Assembly: GCF_025685425.1 (NCBI RefSeq)
Contig: NZ_JAGTAS010000018.1
Location: 46,548-110,547, forward strand
Reading direction: 5' to 3'
DNA from: Terriglobus albidus
GTDB taxonomy: Bacteria; Acidobacteriota; Terriglobia; Terriglobales; Acidobacteriaceae
Length of the DNA: 64,000 bases
The stretch's first letter is position 1; every line of letters starts with the position of its first letter. The position numbers and the translations under genes are program-made. The notes beneath the pieces were generated by a model. That model was not told the origin of the DNA. It saw nothing but the letters and a program-made list of their open reading frames with translations, and did not search any database. Positions 36,670 through 47,234 of this stretch are shown here, one piece after another.

Positions 36670-38184
36670 ATGTCAGGCCAAGAGAATCTCACAAAGAAGA
36701 CTGCCCGAGCATTGAAATGGAATTACGTGGGCATTATTACCAAGATTGGCTTATCCTTCGGCGTTAACACTCTGTTGGTTCGCCTTTTGGGACCACGGCC
36801 ATTTGGAGAGCTGGCTGTTGCCATGATTGTCTTTGGTCTCGGTAATCTCCTGTCAAGTATAGGTCTTGCATCTGCTTTGATCCAGAAAGATAACCTGGAG
36901 GAAGCGGATGTTAGATTCTGCTTCACGTGTCAGATGATCGTCGGAAGTTTGCTTATGCTCGGACTGATAGCATCTGCACCATTATGGGCTGTTTTTTTTC
37001 ACGACCCCAAGATCACCCTCCTTCTCAGAGTATTTTCTATTCTATTCGTGCTGCAGGCGTTTGGCGCAACGTCGACAGCATTACTAAATCGGAAGCAAGA
37101 CGCGCACGTAATCCAAGCGAACACGATCATTTCATATGTTATCGCTTATGTCGGAATCGGCATTCCCATGGCGCTATTGCATTGTGACATTTGGAGCCTT
37201 GTAGTAGCGTGGCTGTCTCAGGCACTTATAAACAGCATTCTTACTTATGTCAGGTCTCGTCATTCGTTACGCCCACTTTTCGAGTTTTCGCGACTGCACC
37301 TCTTGACCTTTGGCTTTCGTGTGTTAGCGGCAAATCTATGCAGTTGGGGAATCGTCAACCTGGATAACACAGTCGTTGGCAGAACCTCGGGTCCTGTTCT
37401 ACTGGGTTTCTATAGTAGAGCCTTTACCTTGGCAAGCATGGCCGACAATATAACGTTTGGGTTATTGCAGGTGTTGTTACCCGCGTTTTCGCGTGTGCAA
37501 CAGGAAGAAACGAAGCTCCGATCATTGTATGCCTCAATATTTGGCCTTCTCTTATTTGCTCTCTTGCCGATACTAGCCGCGGTATCGGTATCCGCCGACG
37601 TTGTCGTAATAGGTCTTTACGGAAAGAAATGGGCACCTGCCATCGGTTATGTCCGCCCCATCGCTCTTGCCATGGCCCTCAACGCCGTTATGGCCATTTC
37701 AGGACCGCTCCTCGCCGCACGAGGACGCCCGGGGAGGGAATTTCGCTCACAATTCGTTGCGGTAGTCATAGCGGTGATCGCCTATGTGTCGAGCGCTCGG
37801 ATTTCCGTGCTTGCGCTTAGTTGGACGGTGCTTCTGGTTTATGCAATAAGGCTATTCCTGTTAGTCTCAGCGGTAAACCGAGAGATCGGAAGTCGCTGGA
37901 GAGACTTGCTAGAGTGTTCGTATTCCGCGGTTGTGATGTCGGTCGTTACGGCAGGAACCGCAAAGTTGCTCCTGCTTGTATTAAATATTGAAAATCAATT
38001 TGTGAAATTAGTGCTGGTTCTATTGGGCGTTGGCGTCGTCATGATGACGGCCTTAATGCTTTTCGGCTCGTTCTTTCTCGGGCCTAGTTTGAGAAAATCG
38101 CCGCAACTGATGGCCCTCATTCCCAAAAGATTTCAGAGAATTATCTTTCGGGCCCAGTTTGGGGGTATGCTCAGCAGAACGTGA
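36670..38184 (+). CDS. Polysaccharide flippase, Wzx-like (MOP superfamily)
   Basis: The 504-residue multispan protein has 12-14 hydrophobic segments. The opening KKTARALKWNYVGIITKIG and the early LLVRLLGPRPFGELAVAM are typical of Wzx/RfbX-type flippases of the MOP superfamily. It would move undecaprenyl-linked repeat units to the periplasm for the Wzy-like polymerase. It starts 12 bases after the putative fucosyltransferase and ends 10 bases before a convergent acyltransferase gene. Confidence 0.88.
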   Translation: MSGQENLTKKTARALKWNYVGIITKIGLSFGVNTLLVRLLGPRPFGELAVAMIVFGLGNLLSSIGLASALIQKDNLEEADVRFCFTCQMIVGSLLMLGLIASAPLWAVFFHDPKITLLLRVFSILFVLQAFGATSTALLNRKQDAHVIQANTIISYVIAYVGIGIPMALLHCDIWSLVVAWLSQALINSILTYVRSRHSLRPLFEFSRLHLLTFGFRVLAANLCSWGIVNLDNTVVGRTSGPVLLGFYSRAFTLASMADNITFGLLQVLLPAFSRVQQEETKLRSLYASIFGLLLFALLPILAAVSVSADVVVIGLYGKKWAPAIGYVRPIALAMALNAVMAISGPLLAARGRPGREFRSQFVAVVIAVIAYVSSARISVLALSWTVLLVYAIRLFLLVSAVNREIGSRWRDLLECSYSAVVMSVVTAGTAKLLLLVLNIENQFVKLVLVLLGVGVVMMTALMLFGSFFLGPSLRKSPQLMALIPKRFQRIIFRAQFGGMLSRT

Positions 38185-38194
38185 GAGGGAAGCG

Positions 38195-39310
38195 TTAAGA
38201 CGATTTTGCCGTCCGCAGGGGCTCTACTTCTGATGCATCTTCCCCTTTGAGTCCTCGAGATGCATGGTTCTTTCCTGCTCGCGCTGCGTTTCTTCCCCAT
38301 GCGATAAATGAGGCCTCATAATATGTGTACGACAGCCAACTCGCAATCATGACAAGTATTGCCTGCAATGGCATTAGAAGTCTTAGATGCTTCACCCCGT
38401 GACGAACGCCGATCCACACAAGACCGTCAATTATAAGTGGATGGTAAAGATAAATCCCATAACTAATGAGGCCAATGAACGCGAGAGGGCGGGTGGCCAA
38501 GATGTGCGTAAGCTGGGAGGTAGGCCGCAAAATAACATATGCTATCAGACTCGTCGCCATCCACAAGATGATCGAGTACCCCAGCGAGTTGAACAAAATC
38601 GAGTTTGCCGCGCGCTGAAAGCTTGGTAAAAATGCGGAGAGCGCTATATAAATGGCGATGCTTAAGAGCAGTGATAAGTTACACCAACGGCGCAGAATAT
38701 GGGAGATGCGGTCGCTCTCTAAAAGCAACGCCAATAGGGCTCCCACCGCGAGGCCATCTAGTTGAAATGGAGTAAGAAAGAAGATGGGCCAAAAAGTGTG
38801 AACCAGGGGGGTCGCGATAGCCCGTATAATTGGTTCAAAAATGATCAGAGTTCCGAGGATTGCGATTAGCCGCCCTCGCTTTAGATAGCGAACAGCGAAT
38901 GGCCAGATAAAATAAAAGTGTTCTTCAACCGCGAGAGACCAAAGAACACTCAGCCCCTTTGACTGACCGCGGTGCAGGGTCTCAGCGACATTTGCTAAAA
39001 AGAATAGATCATATATTCCAATGCTGTGCCATGGAATATGGTAAAAGAGTGCCGCTGCGGCAACTGCCACGAGAAGAGGGGGAAGAATCCTGGTAGCACG
39101 CTTCACATAAAACGGCGCCCAAAATGCTTCGTCATTACGTGCTCGTCTCAGAATTCCCGTAATGAGGAAACCAGAAAGCACGAAGAAGATTTGTACTCCA
39201 ATCCATCCCCAACTGAGAAAATAGGTATGCACCGCGAAAACAAGAATGATCGCGATCCCGCGAATGCCATCTAGCTGCTGGAGCCGTCCATTGGAAGAGG
39301 TATTGATCAT
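38195..39310 (-). CDS. Acyltransferase 3 family membrane protein
   Basis: The 371-residue integral membrane protein opens with QLDGIRGIAIILVFAVHTYF, including the conserved His of the acyltransferase-3 family, followed by about ten transmembrane segments. Such proteins acetylate or otherwise acylate surface polysaccharides. Its position within the exopolysaccharide locus supports decoration of the polymer. It is transcribed toward the flippase gene. Confidence 0.88.
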   Translation of the reverse strand: MINTSSNGRLQQLDGIRGIAIILVFAVHTYFLSWGWIGVQIFFVLSGFLITGILRRARNDEAFWAPFYVKRATRILPPLLVAVAAAALFYHIPWHSIGIYDLFFLANVAETLHRGQSKGLSVLWSLAVEEHFYFIWPFAVRYLKRGRLIAILGTLIIFEPIIRAIATPLVHTFWPIFFLTPFQLDGLAVGALLALLLESDRISHILRRWCNLSLLLSIAIYIALSAFLPSFQRAANSILFNSLGYSIILWMATSLIAYVILRPTSQLTHILATRPLAFIGLISYGIYLYHPLIIDGLVWIGVRHGVKHLRLLMPLQAILVMIASWLSYTYYEASFIAWGRNAARAGKNHASRGLKGEDASEVEPLRTAKSS

Positions 39311-39412
39311 TATGCTAACGCTATTCGTCGACTTCTGTTTTCGTCGGGCCAGGCGGTAACGGTTTCGTCCTGGAGAGTTCGATCGGTGGTCCTATTGCGA
39401 AAGCTAAAACTG

Positions 39413-40528
39413 TTATATGCGATTGTAGAGTCCCACAACAACGCTCTTCACGCCGTTCTGAATGGAAAAAGTTGTACGAATACGGTTGCTATCCTCAAGC
39501 GCCTTCGAGAGTCGCTCAGCTTTGGCCATTGTGGCAATCTTTTGTATACCTTGTGCGAGAAAAACAGGTTCCGGAGTGACAAGCAAGATATTTTTAGCAT
39601 AAGAAGCAACTTCCCTAAGTCCTGCTACATTGGCCAGTACCGAGGGTACTCCCGCTGCAATCGCTTCAATTGCCGAGATTGGCATCCCCTCCCATAGTGA
39701 GGGCATTACGAAGATATCTGCAGCTCTGAAGAAGAACAGGGGGTCCTTTTGCGTCCCCATAAATTGAACCCGGTCTATTATCCCCAGCGATACGGCCAAG
39801 CCGCGCTCAGGGTTTTCGGCCGGTTCTTTGCCGAGATGAAAATAGACGATTGGGATATCTGCCGGCAGCAAAGGAATAGCCCGCAATAGCGCTTCGTGAT
39901 TTTTTGCGTTATTGCAGTTACCGACAGAAACGATGACGACAGTTTCCTCCGAGATTTGCAAAAGCTCTCGAGCCTTTGACCTGTCAATCTCAGCACCTGG
40001 AATGAAGTGATTCGAGTTATACCAGTTTACAGTTCTCGTTCCTCTGTTGTTATAGAGCTCTTCTTCACACTTGGACACATCTTCACTGATCATGCCGTAG
40101 TGAGCACCTAACCGACGAAGAAACGCCCGTTCCATATACTTTCGAAGACGAAGAACGCCCGCAAAGCGAAACGTATTATGCGGTGTAATAGCGAGTTGGC
40201 CAACTCCTGCCAGCTTTGCGATGAGGGCGAAGAGTGGTGTCGCGGCTTCCGTATGGATGTGCACGATATCGTATCCAGAACGGCAGAGCCTCCAATATCC
40301 GAGCATAAAATTTACACTTGGTAAATATCTCAATCTGCCTCGAAACGGCAGATGATGAATGGAGTAGCCGGCAGATTGAAGGTCGTCGGCCAAGATGCCG
40401 CGATCAGATGCGGTTGCCAAAATATCGCACTTGTAGCCATTTTCAATCCACTCTGGGTAGCTGCAAAGTAGCATCATCTCCATGCCGGAGCGTTGTAGGC
40501 TGCTGAGGATGTGCAGAACTTTTTTCAT
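39413..40528 (-). CDS. Glycosyltransferase family 4
   Basis: The 371-residue GT-B enzyme starts MKKVLHILSSLQRSGMEMML and carries the signature SLWEGMPISAIE (E-x7-E) and VSVGNCNNAKNHE in the donor domain. ATG 40528 gives the normal family length although no strong ribosome-binding site precedes it. The frame stays open upstream to 40867, adding 113 residues unlike any glycosyltransferase N-terminus. It is followed by the acyltransferase gene on the same strand. Confidence 0.82.
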   Translation of the reverse strand: MKKVLHILSSLQRSGMEMMLLCSYPEWIENGYKCDILATASDRGILADDLQSAGYSIHHLPFRGRLRYLPSVNFMLGYWRLCRSGYDIVHIHTEAATPLFALIAKLAGVGQLAITPHNTFRFAGVLRLRKYMERAFLRRLGAHYGMISEDVSKCEEELYNNRGTRTVNWYNSNHFIPGAEIDRSKARELLQISEETVVIVSVGNCNNAKNHEALLRAIPLLPADIPIVYFHLGKEPAENPERGLAVSLGIIDRVQFMGTQKDPLFFFRAADIFVMPSLWEGMPISAIEAIAAGVPSVLANVAGLREVASYAKNILLVTPEPVFLAQGIQKIATMAKAERLSKALEDSNRIRTTFSIQNGVKSVVVGLYNRI

Positions 40529-42736
40529 ATGAATGAGTGCGGACAGAGCCAGTGTATCGTATGGCGCTGCTTCCTCGACTTGGTGGCCGTCCGTCTGCGC
40601 AAGCACAACGGTGCGGGGCTCGAGGTGCCCAACCGGGTGGACTGTTAAATTGCTCAAGGTGTATCCACGTGCAACCTGGCGTGAGCGGTAGCGGCGAACA
40701 GACTTGTATTTTGCAGTATCTTGTAGTGAATCGTCTGAACTTGAGCCTATCACGCATCGTTCGATAGGTTTCCGAGCATGTAAAGGCTTGATCGCAGTTC
40801 TTTGTAGCCCTCCGTTGGAGGGGGATAACGGCTGTGGTTCCATAGCTTTGAGGAGGACGGCTGCCATAGCCTTACCTGCGATGACGATTTGTGCTTTCGT
40901 TGCTCCAGCAGTACAAGTGACTGCGTGCGTCCGCCGCCTTGGCCTCAGAGAGGGAATTCCAGCGGCAGCTCATCTTCGCCGGTCAGCGGATGAGGTTTTT
41001 GTCGTCAGCCCTCAGCCTTGTCCGTAAAGTCCGGTCTTGTCTTGTACTGCTCGTGGGCGCCTTGTACTTGCCATTCCGTTCCGGAAGAACCGTCCGACAC
41101 ATCCCCAATCGAGTCACCTGTAGAACTCCGTTCACACGTCGACGTTTATCTTCCTGGGTTGACTTACCAACCCGGCTCGGCGAGGCAGCATTGGCTTTTT
41201 ATCGGACACATTGCGCCTCGTCAAGCGAAAATGCCTCCACAAAAAAATCAACAAATGAATATCTCGCTGGCCCGTTCTTTATAGAAAGCGATTCTCTATG
41301 ATCGGAGAGCAGGTCATCGACGGGCGATCAAAGAAATGGACTTCGCCTCGAATCAATGACCTCAAGGTTTCTTGCAGGGTCGCGCAGCGGAGTGGGCCCG
41401 ATCGTTCTCTTAACCCGTCTCTCCGCAGACGTGAGAATGAAGCTGCGAAACGAACCAACCGCCAAATTTTCCAGTGCGACAGTTAGGAAGCTGAGCCTGG
41501 CATGAGGAGGCGAGAAATGGCCGGGTCAACCCAGCGATTCTCGCGAAGAGCAGACACGAGTCCTGTCGCATCATTATCAAGGCCTCCGCCTTCTACAAGG
41601 TGCAGCAGGCGGGTCGGCAGCATAAGGCCGGAAATGGCGACAGGATCGGTCGGAGATAACCCCAGCCAGAGCGAAGCATGCGCCGGGTGGCATAGAAGGA
41701 ATCGGACGGCAAAGAAACGACTCCTCTATGCCTCTGCATGATCGGCGTCCTCAATACACGCGCCTCCGAGCGTGATAAAGACTCGCCCATCTAAGCCGGG
41801 GGAGCGACAAAACGCACCAGAAAAGCTCCAGTTCCGGGGGCGTGTGCACATGGAAGCCCGCTAGAGCGACGCCCATCCCAATCTGTAGGAGCGGCAAAGG
41901 AATACGCGAAGCCGCTTGGCAGACTTCGAAACGGAGACCGCAAAAAGAACAATGAGTACGGTAGCAAATTTGCTCCAAAGGCAAGTCCAAACGTTTCAAC
42001 TAAGTCTGCGCCTCCCGACGTTCAGAAGCCATCCGCTCTTTCGATAGATGCAGCCAATCTGTGGTCCGCGTTCATCTTTACTGAATTTCACTTTGTTGGG
42101 CCATTCGACTGTTTCTAGAAGTTCGTGGGCTGTTGGGCAACGGGTGTAAAACGTCATATCCGTGCTTCCAGCAATCGATCAATCATGATCGTATGGTCGG
42201 CTGATCCGCAGTGTGCAATCAAGCACATACTTTCTCCAGAGTAAGTGACGGAAGTAGCACACACATAACCAATTCAACTGTAACAGTGAGTGGACAACCG
42301 TATACGGATGTTTACCCATGAATAGGCGGAGCGATAGTTCGGTTCGATTACATCTTTTCATTATTGACGTCCAGATCGCCTATTTTGAGACCCTTTTAGG
42401 GTCTTCGCGAACATCAATGTGTGAGTGCGGAAATGGCTGATTTCTTAGCCAAAGCCGGCACCTCAGAAGATTCCGCAGCGGTCTCCTGTCTGTTGCCAGG
42501 ATCTTGCGTTTAGATGCCTACCAATGTGGAAAGGCCGCCTTGCGATCTTGATCTGGCTACATCTGGTGTTCGGATTGCTTCCGTCAGGAGCCACCAGCGT
42601 TATGTGATCCACGCTGGCCAGGATCTCTGTGATGAAAGCACGCTCCTCTGCTCGATTGCAATCTTTTCCGCCGATGGCTTTGTCCGATTTCCGGACAAGG
42701 GAGAAGGCGGATTCATGGGCGTCCGATGAAGTTTCC
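40529..42736. other. Long stretch without a supported gene
   Basis: About 2.2 kb between two EPS-related genes. Several short frames exist on both strands (for example 41502-41741 + and 41751-41999 -, the latter with one CxxC), but none has a ribosome-binding site and a recognisable family. The region may be decayed mobile or EPS sequence. Confidence 0.35.
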
Positions 42737-44311
42737 ATGGCGACGCTGCGATACTCTTTCCATATGCTCTTGTTGACGATCCTTCTGGGACTCCCATCTT
42801 CCATTTGTATATCTGGGTGCGGCTCTGGTGTGACTTCAGCATATTTGGCATCGGCCGCTTCTGCGACAACAACATCCACTTCGAGTGGGGGCGGTTCTAC
42901 GAGCGGCGGTGGCGCTGGCTCAAGTGGCCTAAGCTATCTCGAACTGTCACCCGTCACAGCCACCTCTTCGGTAGATGCGACCGTTAGTTTCATTCCCGTC
43001 AAAGTCAATCCGAGCACTGGTGCAAACGACTCCTTGAGCCCAAGTTCATGTGATTGGGCATCAAACGATGACTCAGTCCTCAAGGGAGGAAGCTCGGGTA
43101 GTTTCAGCGGTGTGACGCCAGGATCCGCAACGGTAACTGCTGTTTGTGCAAAGATGGAAGCTATCGCGACAGCTACTGTCACCGCACCCAAGAATCCACG
43201 CGCCATCCGAATAACTCACGGCGGTGTGTATTCAGGTGACTGGAGTAGCAATGATCCAGATACTCCTGCCGTCACGATTGTTACGGACGAAGCGGTAACG
43301 ATTACCAACTCGACTGTAACTGGCCGCGGTACCTTAATCAAGGTTTTTGGGGGTACAAAGGGAGCAAATTTGACTCTCACGAGCACGACCGGAACGGCAT
43401 TGGAGCCTGGCATAAGTGGAAAGGCAAAAGGTAAGTTTCTCGATGCTGAAGCAATGAATAGTGTAGTTGTGAGGAACTGTACTATGCGCTCCGCGAGCTT
43501 CGGGATCTATATCGCAGGCTCGAAGCTTACAAACCTTACGATTTCGCGCAACATCGCCATCGACATGGATGATCGAGTTAGCGATGGCAAAGGCGGATAT
43601 CTAAAAGACAAGCGCGTTCTTGGACATTTTATTATGCTAAACGGCGATGCCGCCATAAATGGTGGCGAGATATCCTGGAATCAGATCATAAACTCTGTTG
43701 GGAATTCATCAATCGAGGATGTAATAAGCTTTTACCAGAGTCATGGTGCGGATTCGTCTCATTTGATTTCCGTTCATGATAACTATATCGAAGGTGCCTT
43801 GGCTCCTGGGCTTTCCACTTGGTACACGGGGGGCGGCATCCAGTTCGATGGGGACACCAATGATCCATCTCTAGCCAATGGATTCATCGATGTCGCAAAG
43901 AATGTCGTCGTACGGAGCGCAGGTTTCGGTATCTCTGTCGCGGCCGGTCATGATATAACCGTGCACAATAATAGAGTGGTTTCATGCGGCCAGGATGGGC
44001 AGGGTAACTGGTTGAATTTTATGGGGGCAGCGTATGGAATGTGGAATTACTATAAAACGCACCAATATTATAATAATAAAATAACGGCGAACACCGGCGG
44101 CCTAATCGTGGCGAAGGGTGGGACGCCAGTAGATTCTGACTTCAACATCCCGAGTGTATCCGACGAGCTAGCTAATTCCGTGAGTGGTAACTCTCTGGAT
44201 CACCCGTGCTGGGTTAACGGAGCACTAAGCCAATCCGCCGAAGCGGTGGAACGTAACGCTTGGCAGCAGCGTGTTCTTGACGCCGGAGTTTCTCTGGGAG
44301 ATCGGCACTAG
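42737..44311 (+). CDS. Lipoprotein with Ig-like domain and right-handed beta-helix
   Basis: The 524-residue product has a lipoprotein signal with lipobox ISGC and a Ser/Gly-rich linker. A bacterial Ig-like domain follows (residues about 65-150, ending VTAVCAKMEAIATATVTA). The rest is a parallel beta-helix domain with short repeats such as NSVVVRNCTMRSASFGIYI and HDNYIEG. Beta-helix proteins in EPS loci are often polysaccharide lyases, epimerases or hydrolases. Catalytic residues could not be assigned, so the enzymatic role is an inference. ATG 42737 is chosen for the signal peptide. Confidence 0.75.
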   Translation: MATLRYSFHMLLLTILLGLPSSICISGCGSGVTSAYLASAASATTTSTSSGGGSTSGGGAGSSGLSYLELSPVTATSSVDATVSFIPVKVNPSTGANDSLSPSSCDWASNDDSVLKGGSSGSFSGVTPGSATVTAVCAKMEAIATATVTAPKNPRAIRITHGGVYSGDWSSNDPDTPAVTIVTDEAVTITNSTVTGRGTLIKVFGGTKGANLTLTSTTGTALEPGISGKAKGKFLDAEAMNSVVVRNCTMRSASFGIYIAGSKLTNLTISRNIAIDMDDRVSDGKGGYLKDKRVLGHFIMLNGDAAINGGEISWNQIINSVGNSSIEDVISFYQSHGADSSHLISVHDNYIEGALAPGLSTWYTGGGIQFDGDTNDPSLANGFIDVAKNVVVRSAGFGISVAAGHDITVHNNRVVSCGQDGQGNWLNFMGAAYGMWNYYKTHQYYNNKITANTGGLIVAKGGTPVDSDFNIPSVSDELANSVSGNSLDHPCWVNGALSQSAEAVERNAWQQRVLDAGVSLGDRH

Positions 44312-44394
44312 ATACGCAAAATAGAGCCGCTTCAAATAGAAAATCCGGCTGGTATAGTGTCGATATTTCCCGTTTGACCGCCTTATCCAAAAAG

Positions 44395-44421
44395 ACGCCT
44401 CTCAATTTAAATGAGAGGCGT
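44395..44421 (-). terminator. Hairpin with T-run on the minus strand
   Basis: The inverted repeat ACGCCTCTCA / TGAGAGGCGT encloses an AT-rich loop. On the minus strand it is followed by TTTTT, as in an intrinsic terminator. On the plus strand it lies about 85 bases after the beta-helix gene. Confidence 0.6.
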
Positions 44422-44602
44422 TGCGGAGTTCGAAACTAATGTACTACCCAGTTTCATTCTCAAGTACATCTGCGGTGCTGTCTATATATTTTTGAGAAAA
44501 AGCTCATTTAATCAGGCGTTAATCAAGGAGATGAATCACTACGCCTTTAATGATGCCCTGAAACAGGTAGTGGGCTGCCCTAGGTAGCTGAATGCGATAA
44601 AA

Positions 44603-44635
44603 AAGGGCCGACTGGCATATCGCCAGTCGGCCCTT
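44603..44635 (-). terminator. Intrinsic terminator of the OmpA-like gene
   Basis: A 14-bp stem (AAGGGCCGACTGGC and complement) with a 5-base loop is followed on the minus strand by TTTT beyond the stem. It lies directly after the stop of the minus-strand OmpA-like gene. Confidence 0.85.
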
Positions 44636-44653
44636 AGCCTTTATAGGTTCGTT

Positions 44654-46270
44654 TTACTTCTTCTTGGCAGCGTGCTTGCGAACAGGCTTCGCAGGCTTGA
44701 CCGGCGCAGTCACTTCCGTGAGGCCGCTGGTGCTGAAGGTAGCGCCAGCAGGGATCAGCGTGGTGGTGACGGTCTTGCCCTCGGTGGTGGAGGTGTAGGT
44801 GGCAACGCGGGAAGCGTCGATACCCTTATCCTTCACCAGGTACTCCTTGGCGTTCAGAGCACGCTCGGAAGCTACCGTGTCACCGTGCTTCTCCTTTGCG
44901 TCGGCGGAGCCGGCCAGAGCAACCTTGGCATCGGACGAGCGCTGCAGGTTCAGAGCAACGTCATCGAGGCAAGCCTTGCCCTCGTTATCAACACGGGTCG
45001 GACGCTTCTTATCGCGCTCGAAGTTGACCGTGCAGAGGCTCGAGGTCTTCGGAGCCGGCGGCGGCGGCGGAGCAACAACGCTGACCGAGGTCGTAGCCGA
45101 AGCGGTCTGGCCCTTATCGTCAACCACGTTGCAGGTGACGGTAAGGGTGCCAGGCGCAGCGCCGGCGGTGCTCAGGGTCGCGGAGGTTCCGTTGCCGGAA
45201 ACCGAACCGGAGGTCGAGCTGTAGCTATAGGTCAGAGGACGGTTCTGCGGGCTGACGCCATTCGCAGTGATCGTCGCAGACTCACCCGGACGAACGCTGG
45301 ACGGGCTGGCCGAGCAGCTGATGGTCGGCGGCTCGAAGGCCTTGACCGTGAACGGAGCCGAGCAGTCAGCAAACTGGCCAACCTTCTTGCCCTCTTCCAC
45401 GTGCCCCTTGACGGTGTAGCTGCCAGGGTTCAGCGACTTGGTGTCAACGTTCGCGGTGCTGGAAGTACCGGAAACATTGCCAGCATCAGAGGTCCAGCTA
45501 TACGTCGCGGTCTTCTTGGGGTTCAGGTTTGCGGCGGTACCAGTCACCGTAACGGGATCCCCCGGGAAAACGGTCGCAGGCGACGCAACGCAGGAGTAGG
45601 TCACCGGCGGCGGAGGAACGATGCTGCCAATGTGCCAGAGGAGACCGCTGCTCAACTGGGCAGCGCTGATATTAGCGCGCCCACCCACTGGGGCTCCGTT
45701 GGTACCGTTACCTCCAGGACCAAAGTTGTCATGGATGTACTGATAATCCGCCTGGAAGAGGCGAATTCCCAGTTTGTGGTTGAACAGAGGGGTGTCGTAA
45801 TCCATGCCGCCGCCCGCTGTCAGAGCCGTACCCCACTTGTAGTCATTCCAATACAGTGGCGAATGGCTGTTGGGACCACCGAGCTTCGCTCCACCAACCA
45901 GGCCATGCGCGAACACCGTAAAGTTCTGCGCGGGATAACGGAAGATCGGACCCGCAGAAATGGTATACAGGCCGTCATTTTTGCCATCTGGATGGGCGGC
46001 GAAAACGACCTCGCCGCCAACATACTTATTGAAGTAGTAGGCGCCGCTACCAATCGCACCAAGGTCGATGGAGCTGTACTGGATGTTGGCAGGCTTGATC
46101 GGGCTATGCGTACCGAAGTACGAGTATCCCAGGAAAATATCAGCGCGCGACGGGTTGGGTTCCGACGGAGCCGCCGGAGCCGTCTGCGCTTGCAGCCCGG
46201 TGACCCCAAGGCTGACAGCGCAGGCAGCGAGCAGAAGTCTACCGATCCTGCGAACTTCGCATTCGAACAT
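44654..46270 (-). CDS. Outer-membrane protein with N-terminal barrel, Ig-like domains and OmpA-type C-terminus
   Basis: The 538-residue protein has a signal peptide and an N-terminal 8-strand-like barrel (DIFLGYSYFGTHSP). Two PKD/Ig-like domains follow, each containing repeated PA(T/S)VxPGxxxTxT blocks. A C-terminal OmpA-like domain (VNFERDKKRPTRVDNEG, then SERALNAKEYLV) could bind peptidoglycan. It ends in a Lys/Ala-rich tail. The GC-biased codon use differs from the surrounding EPS genes and suggests a highly expressed core gene. It is monocistronic, with its own terminator. Confidence 0.85.
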   Translation of the reverse strand: MFECEVRRIGRLLLAACAVSLGVTGLQAQTAPAAPSEPNPSRADIFLGYSYFGTHSPIKPANIQYSSIDLGAIGSGAYYFNKYVGGEVVFAAHPDGKNDGLYTISAGPIFRYPAQNFTVFAHGLVGGAKLGGPNSHSPLYWNDYKWGTALTAGGGMDYDTPLFNHKLGIRLFQADYQYIHDNFGPGGNGTNGAPVGGRANISAAQLSSGLLWHIGSIVPPPPVTYSCVASPATVFPGDPVTVTGTAANLNPKKTATYSWTSDAGNVSGTSSTANVDTKSLNPGSYTVKGHVEEGKKVGQFADCSAPFTVKAFEPPTISCSASPSSVRPGESATITANGVSPQNRPLTYSYSSTSGSVSGNGTSATLSTAGAAPGTLTVTCNVVDDKGQTASATTSVSVVAPPPPPAPKTSSLCTVNFERDKKRPTRVDNEGKACLDDVALNLQRSSDAKVALAGSADAKEKHGDTVASERALNAKEYLVKDKGIDASRVATYTSTTEGKTVTTTLIPAGATFSTSGLTEVTAPVKPAKPVRKHAAKKK

Positions 46271-46711
46271 TTATTCCTCCATTAAGATCTCTAGGTTTGT
46301 GTCCTGAGCTCGATACGTGCATTCTCAGTGTCCTACGAAAACCACAATAAGTGTATCGTTTTGAATCATCATCGTCACCTACAGCACCCAGCAAAAACAC
46401 TCTTCGTACCGGGCCGGACTCCTATAAGTGCCTAGACCTTGAAGCCGCCAGGCGATGGGAGCCTGGTGGCTCGTTCAATAGGACGCCGTGATTACGTCAG
46501 GGCAACGAAAAATGTGCAAAATTTTCTAGAGATCCCGCCTTCGCCAGCAATCCCTGATCGGAGTGCAGTACTACCTAGAACGTTCCATACTGGTTAAACC
46601 ACGACGCGCTTATCTCGTATAAATTGCAATCGGAGGGCCGCAGAAAAGGATTTCGCGAATTCTTGATGGGAAGTGGGGCTTAACTATTCAGTTAACTGGT
46701 AAAGGGACGTG
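46271..46711. other. Intergenic region, promoter side of the OmpA-like gene
   Basis: No gene is seen. A 10-bp hairpin (GCCGCCAGGC / GCCTGGTGGC, one G-T pair) lies at 46444-46470. The stretch likely carries the promoter of the minus-strand OmpA-like gene and of the small membrane-protein gene. Confidence 0.4.
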
Positions 46712-46933
46712 ATGCATCTATCGTTTGGAGTACGCGTAGCTCTCTTGGCTGTCATCAATCTCGTCTCAGCTCTTTGGCTTCATTTTAGCGCGATGCGGGA
46801 ATCTCGATATCGGCCTAAATTGGGCGAAGTTTTGGTTTATTTTTTTGCGGGTCTGTTCATAGGGTTGCCCATGCTTTTGTTGACTCTAGTGAGATATTTC
46901 CTTAGGTGGATTGCTGGGGACAGAGAACGATAG
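46712..46933 (+). CDS. Small two-helix membrane protein
   Basis: The 73-residue protein has hydrophobic helices at about residues 7-25 and 38-62, linked by a basic loop (RESRYRPKLGE). AAAGGGA precedes the ATG. A similar small protein lies on the minus strand at 61004-61246, with the same order of helix, charged loop and LLFGLP/LFIGLP in the second helix. The function is unknown. Confidence 0.6.
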   Translation: MHLSFGVRVALLAVINLVSALWLHFSAMRESRYRPKLGEVLVYFFAGLFIGLPMLLLTLVRYFLRWIAGDRER

Positions 46934-47234
46934 CAGTCACTACTATGTCAAGCATCTGTCATCGCTGAATTTTGGATTGCAGATCCTTAAATTGAAGACG
47001 AGCCTGTAGGCACGTCAGAATTGTTGCGCCATGCATTATATATATGAATTCAACAACATTTTTGGACACCTGCTAATTCCCTTCTTCGAAGGAAGCTCCG
47101 TTAGCATTCTGGATACGGATAGCCAATGGATTTCCAGAATGTTATTCTGTAGATAAAATAGCCATTTTAAAAAATTTAGCTTGCGAATTACTACAAGCAT
47201 TCTGCCAACTCAGACCGCTCTGGTATGGGGGGAT

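Noticed and set aside
41502..41999. Short frames that might be transposase pieces
   Set aside because: No catalytic motif or terminal repeat could be recognised.
44672..46285. Long open frame on the plus strand antisense to the OmpA-like gene
   Set aside because: It is rich in Arg and lacks domain-like sequence; it mirrors the GC-biased codons of the real minus-strand gene, which has signal peptide, domains and terminator.
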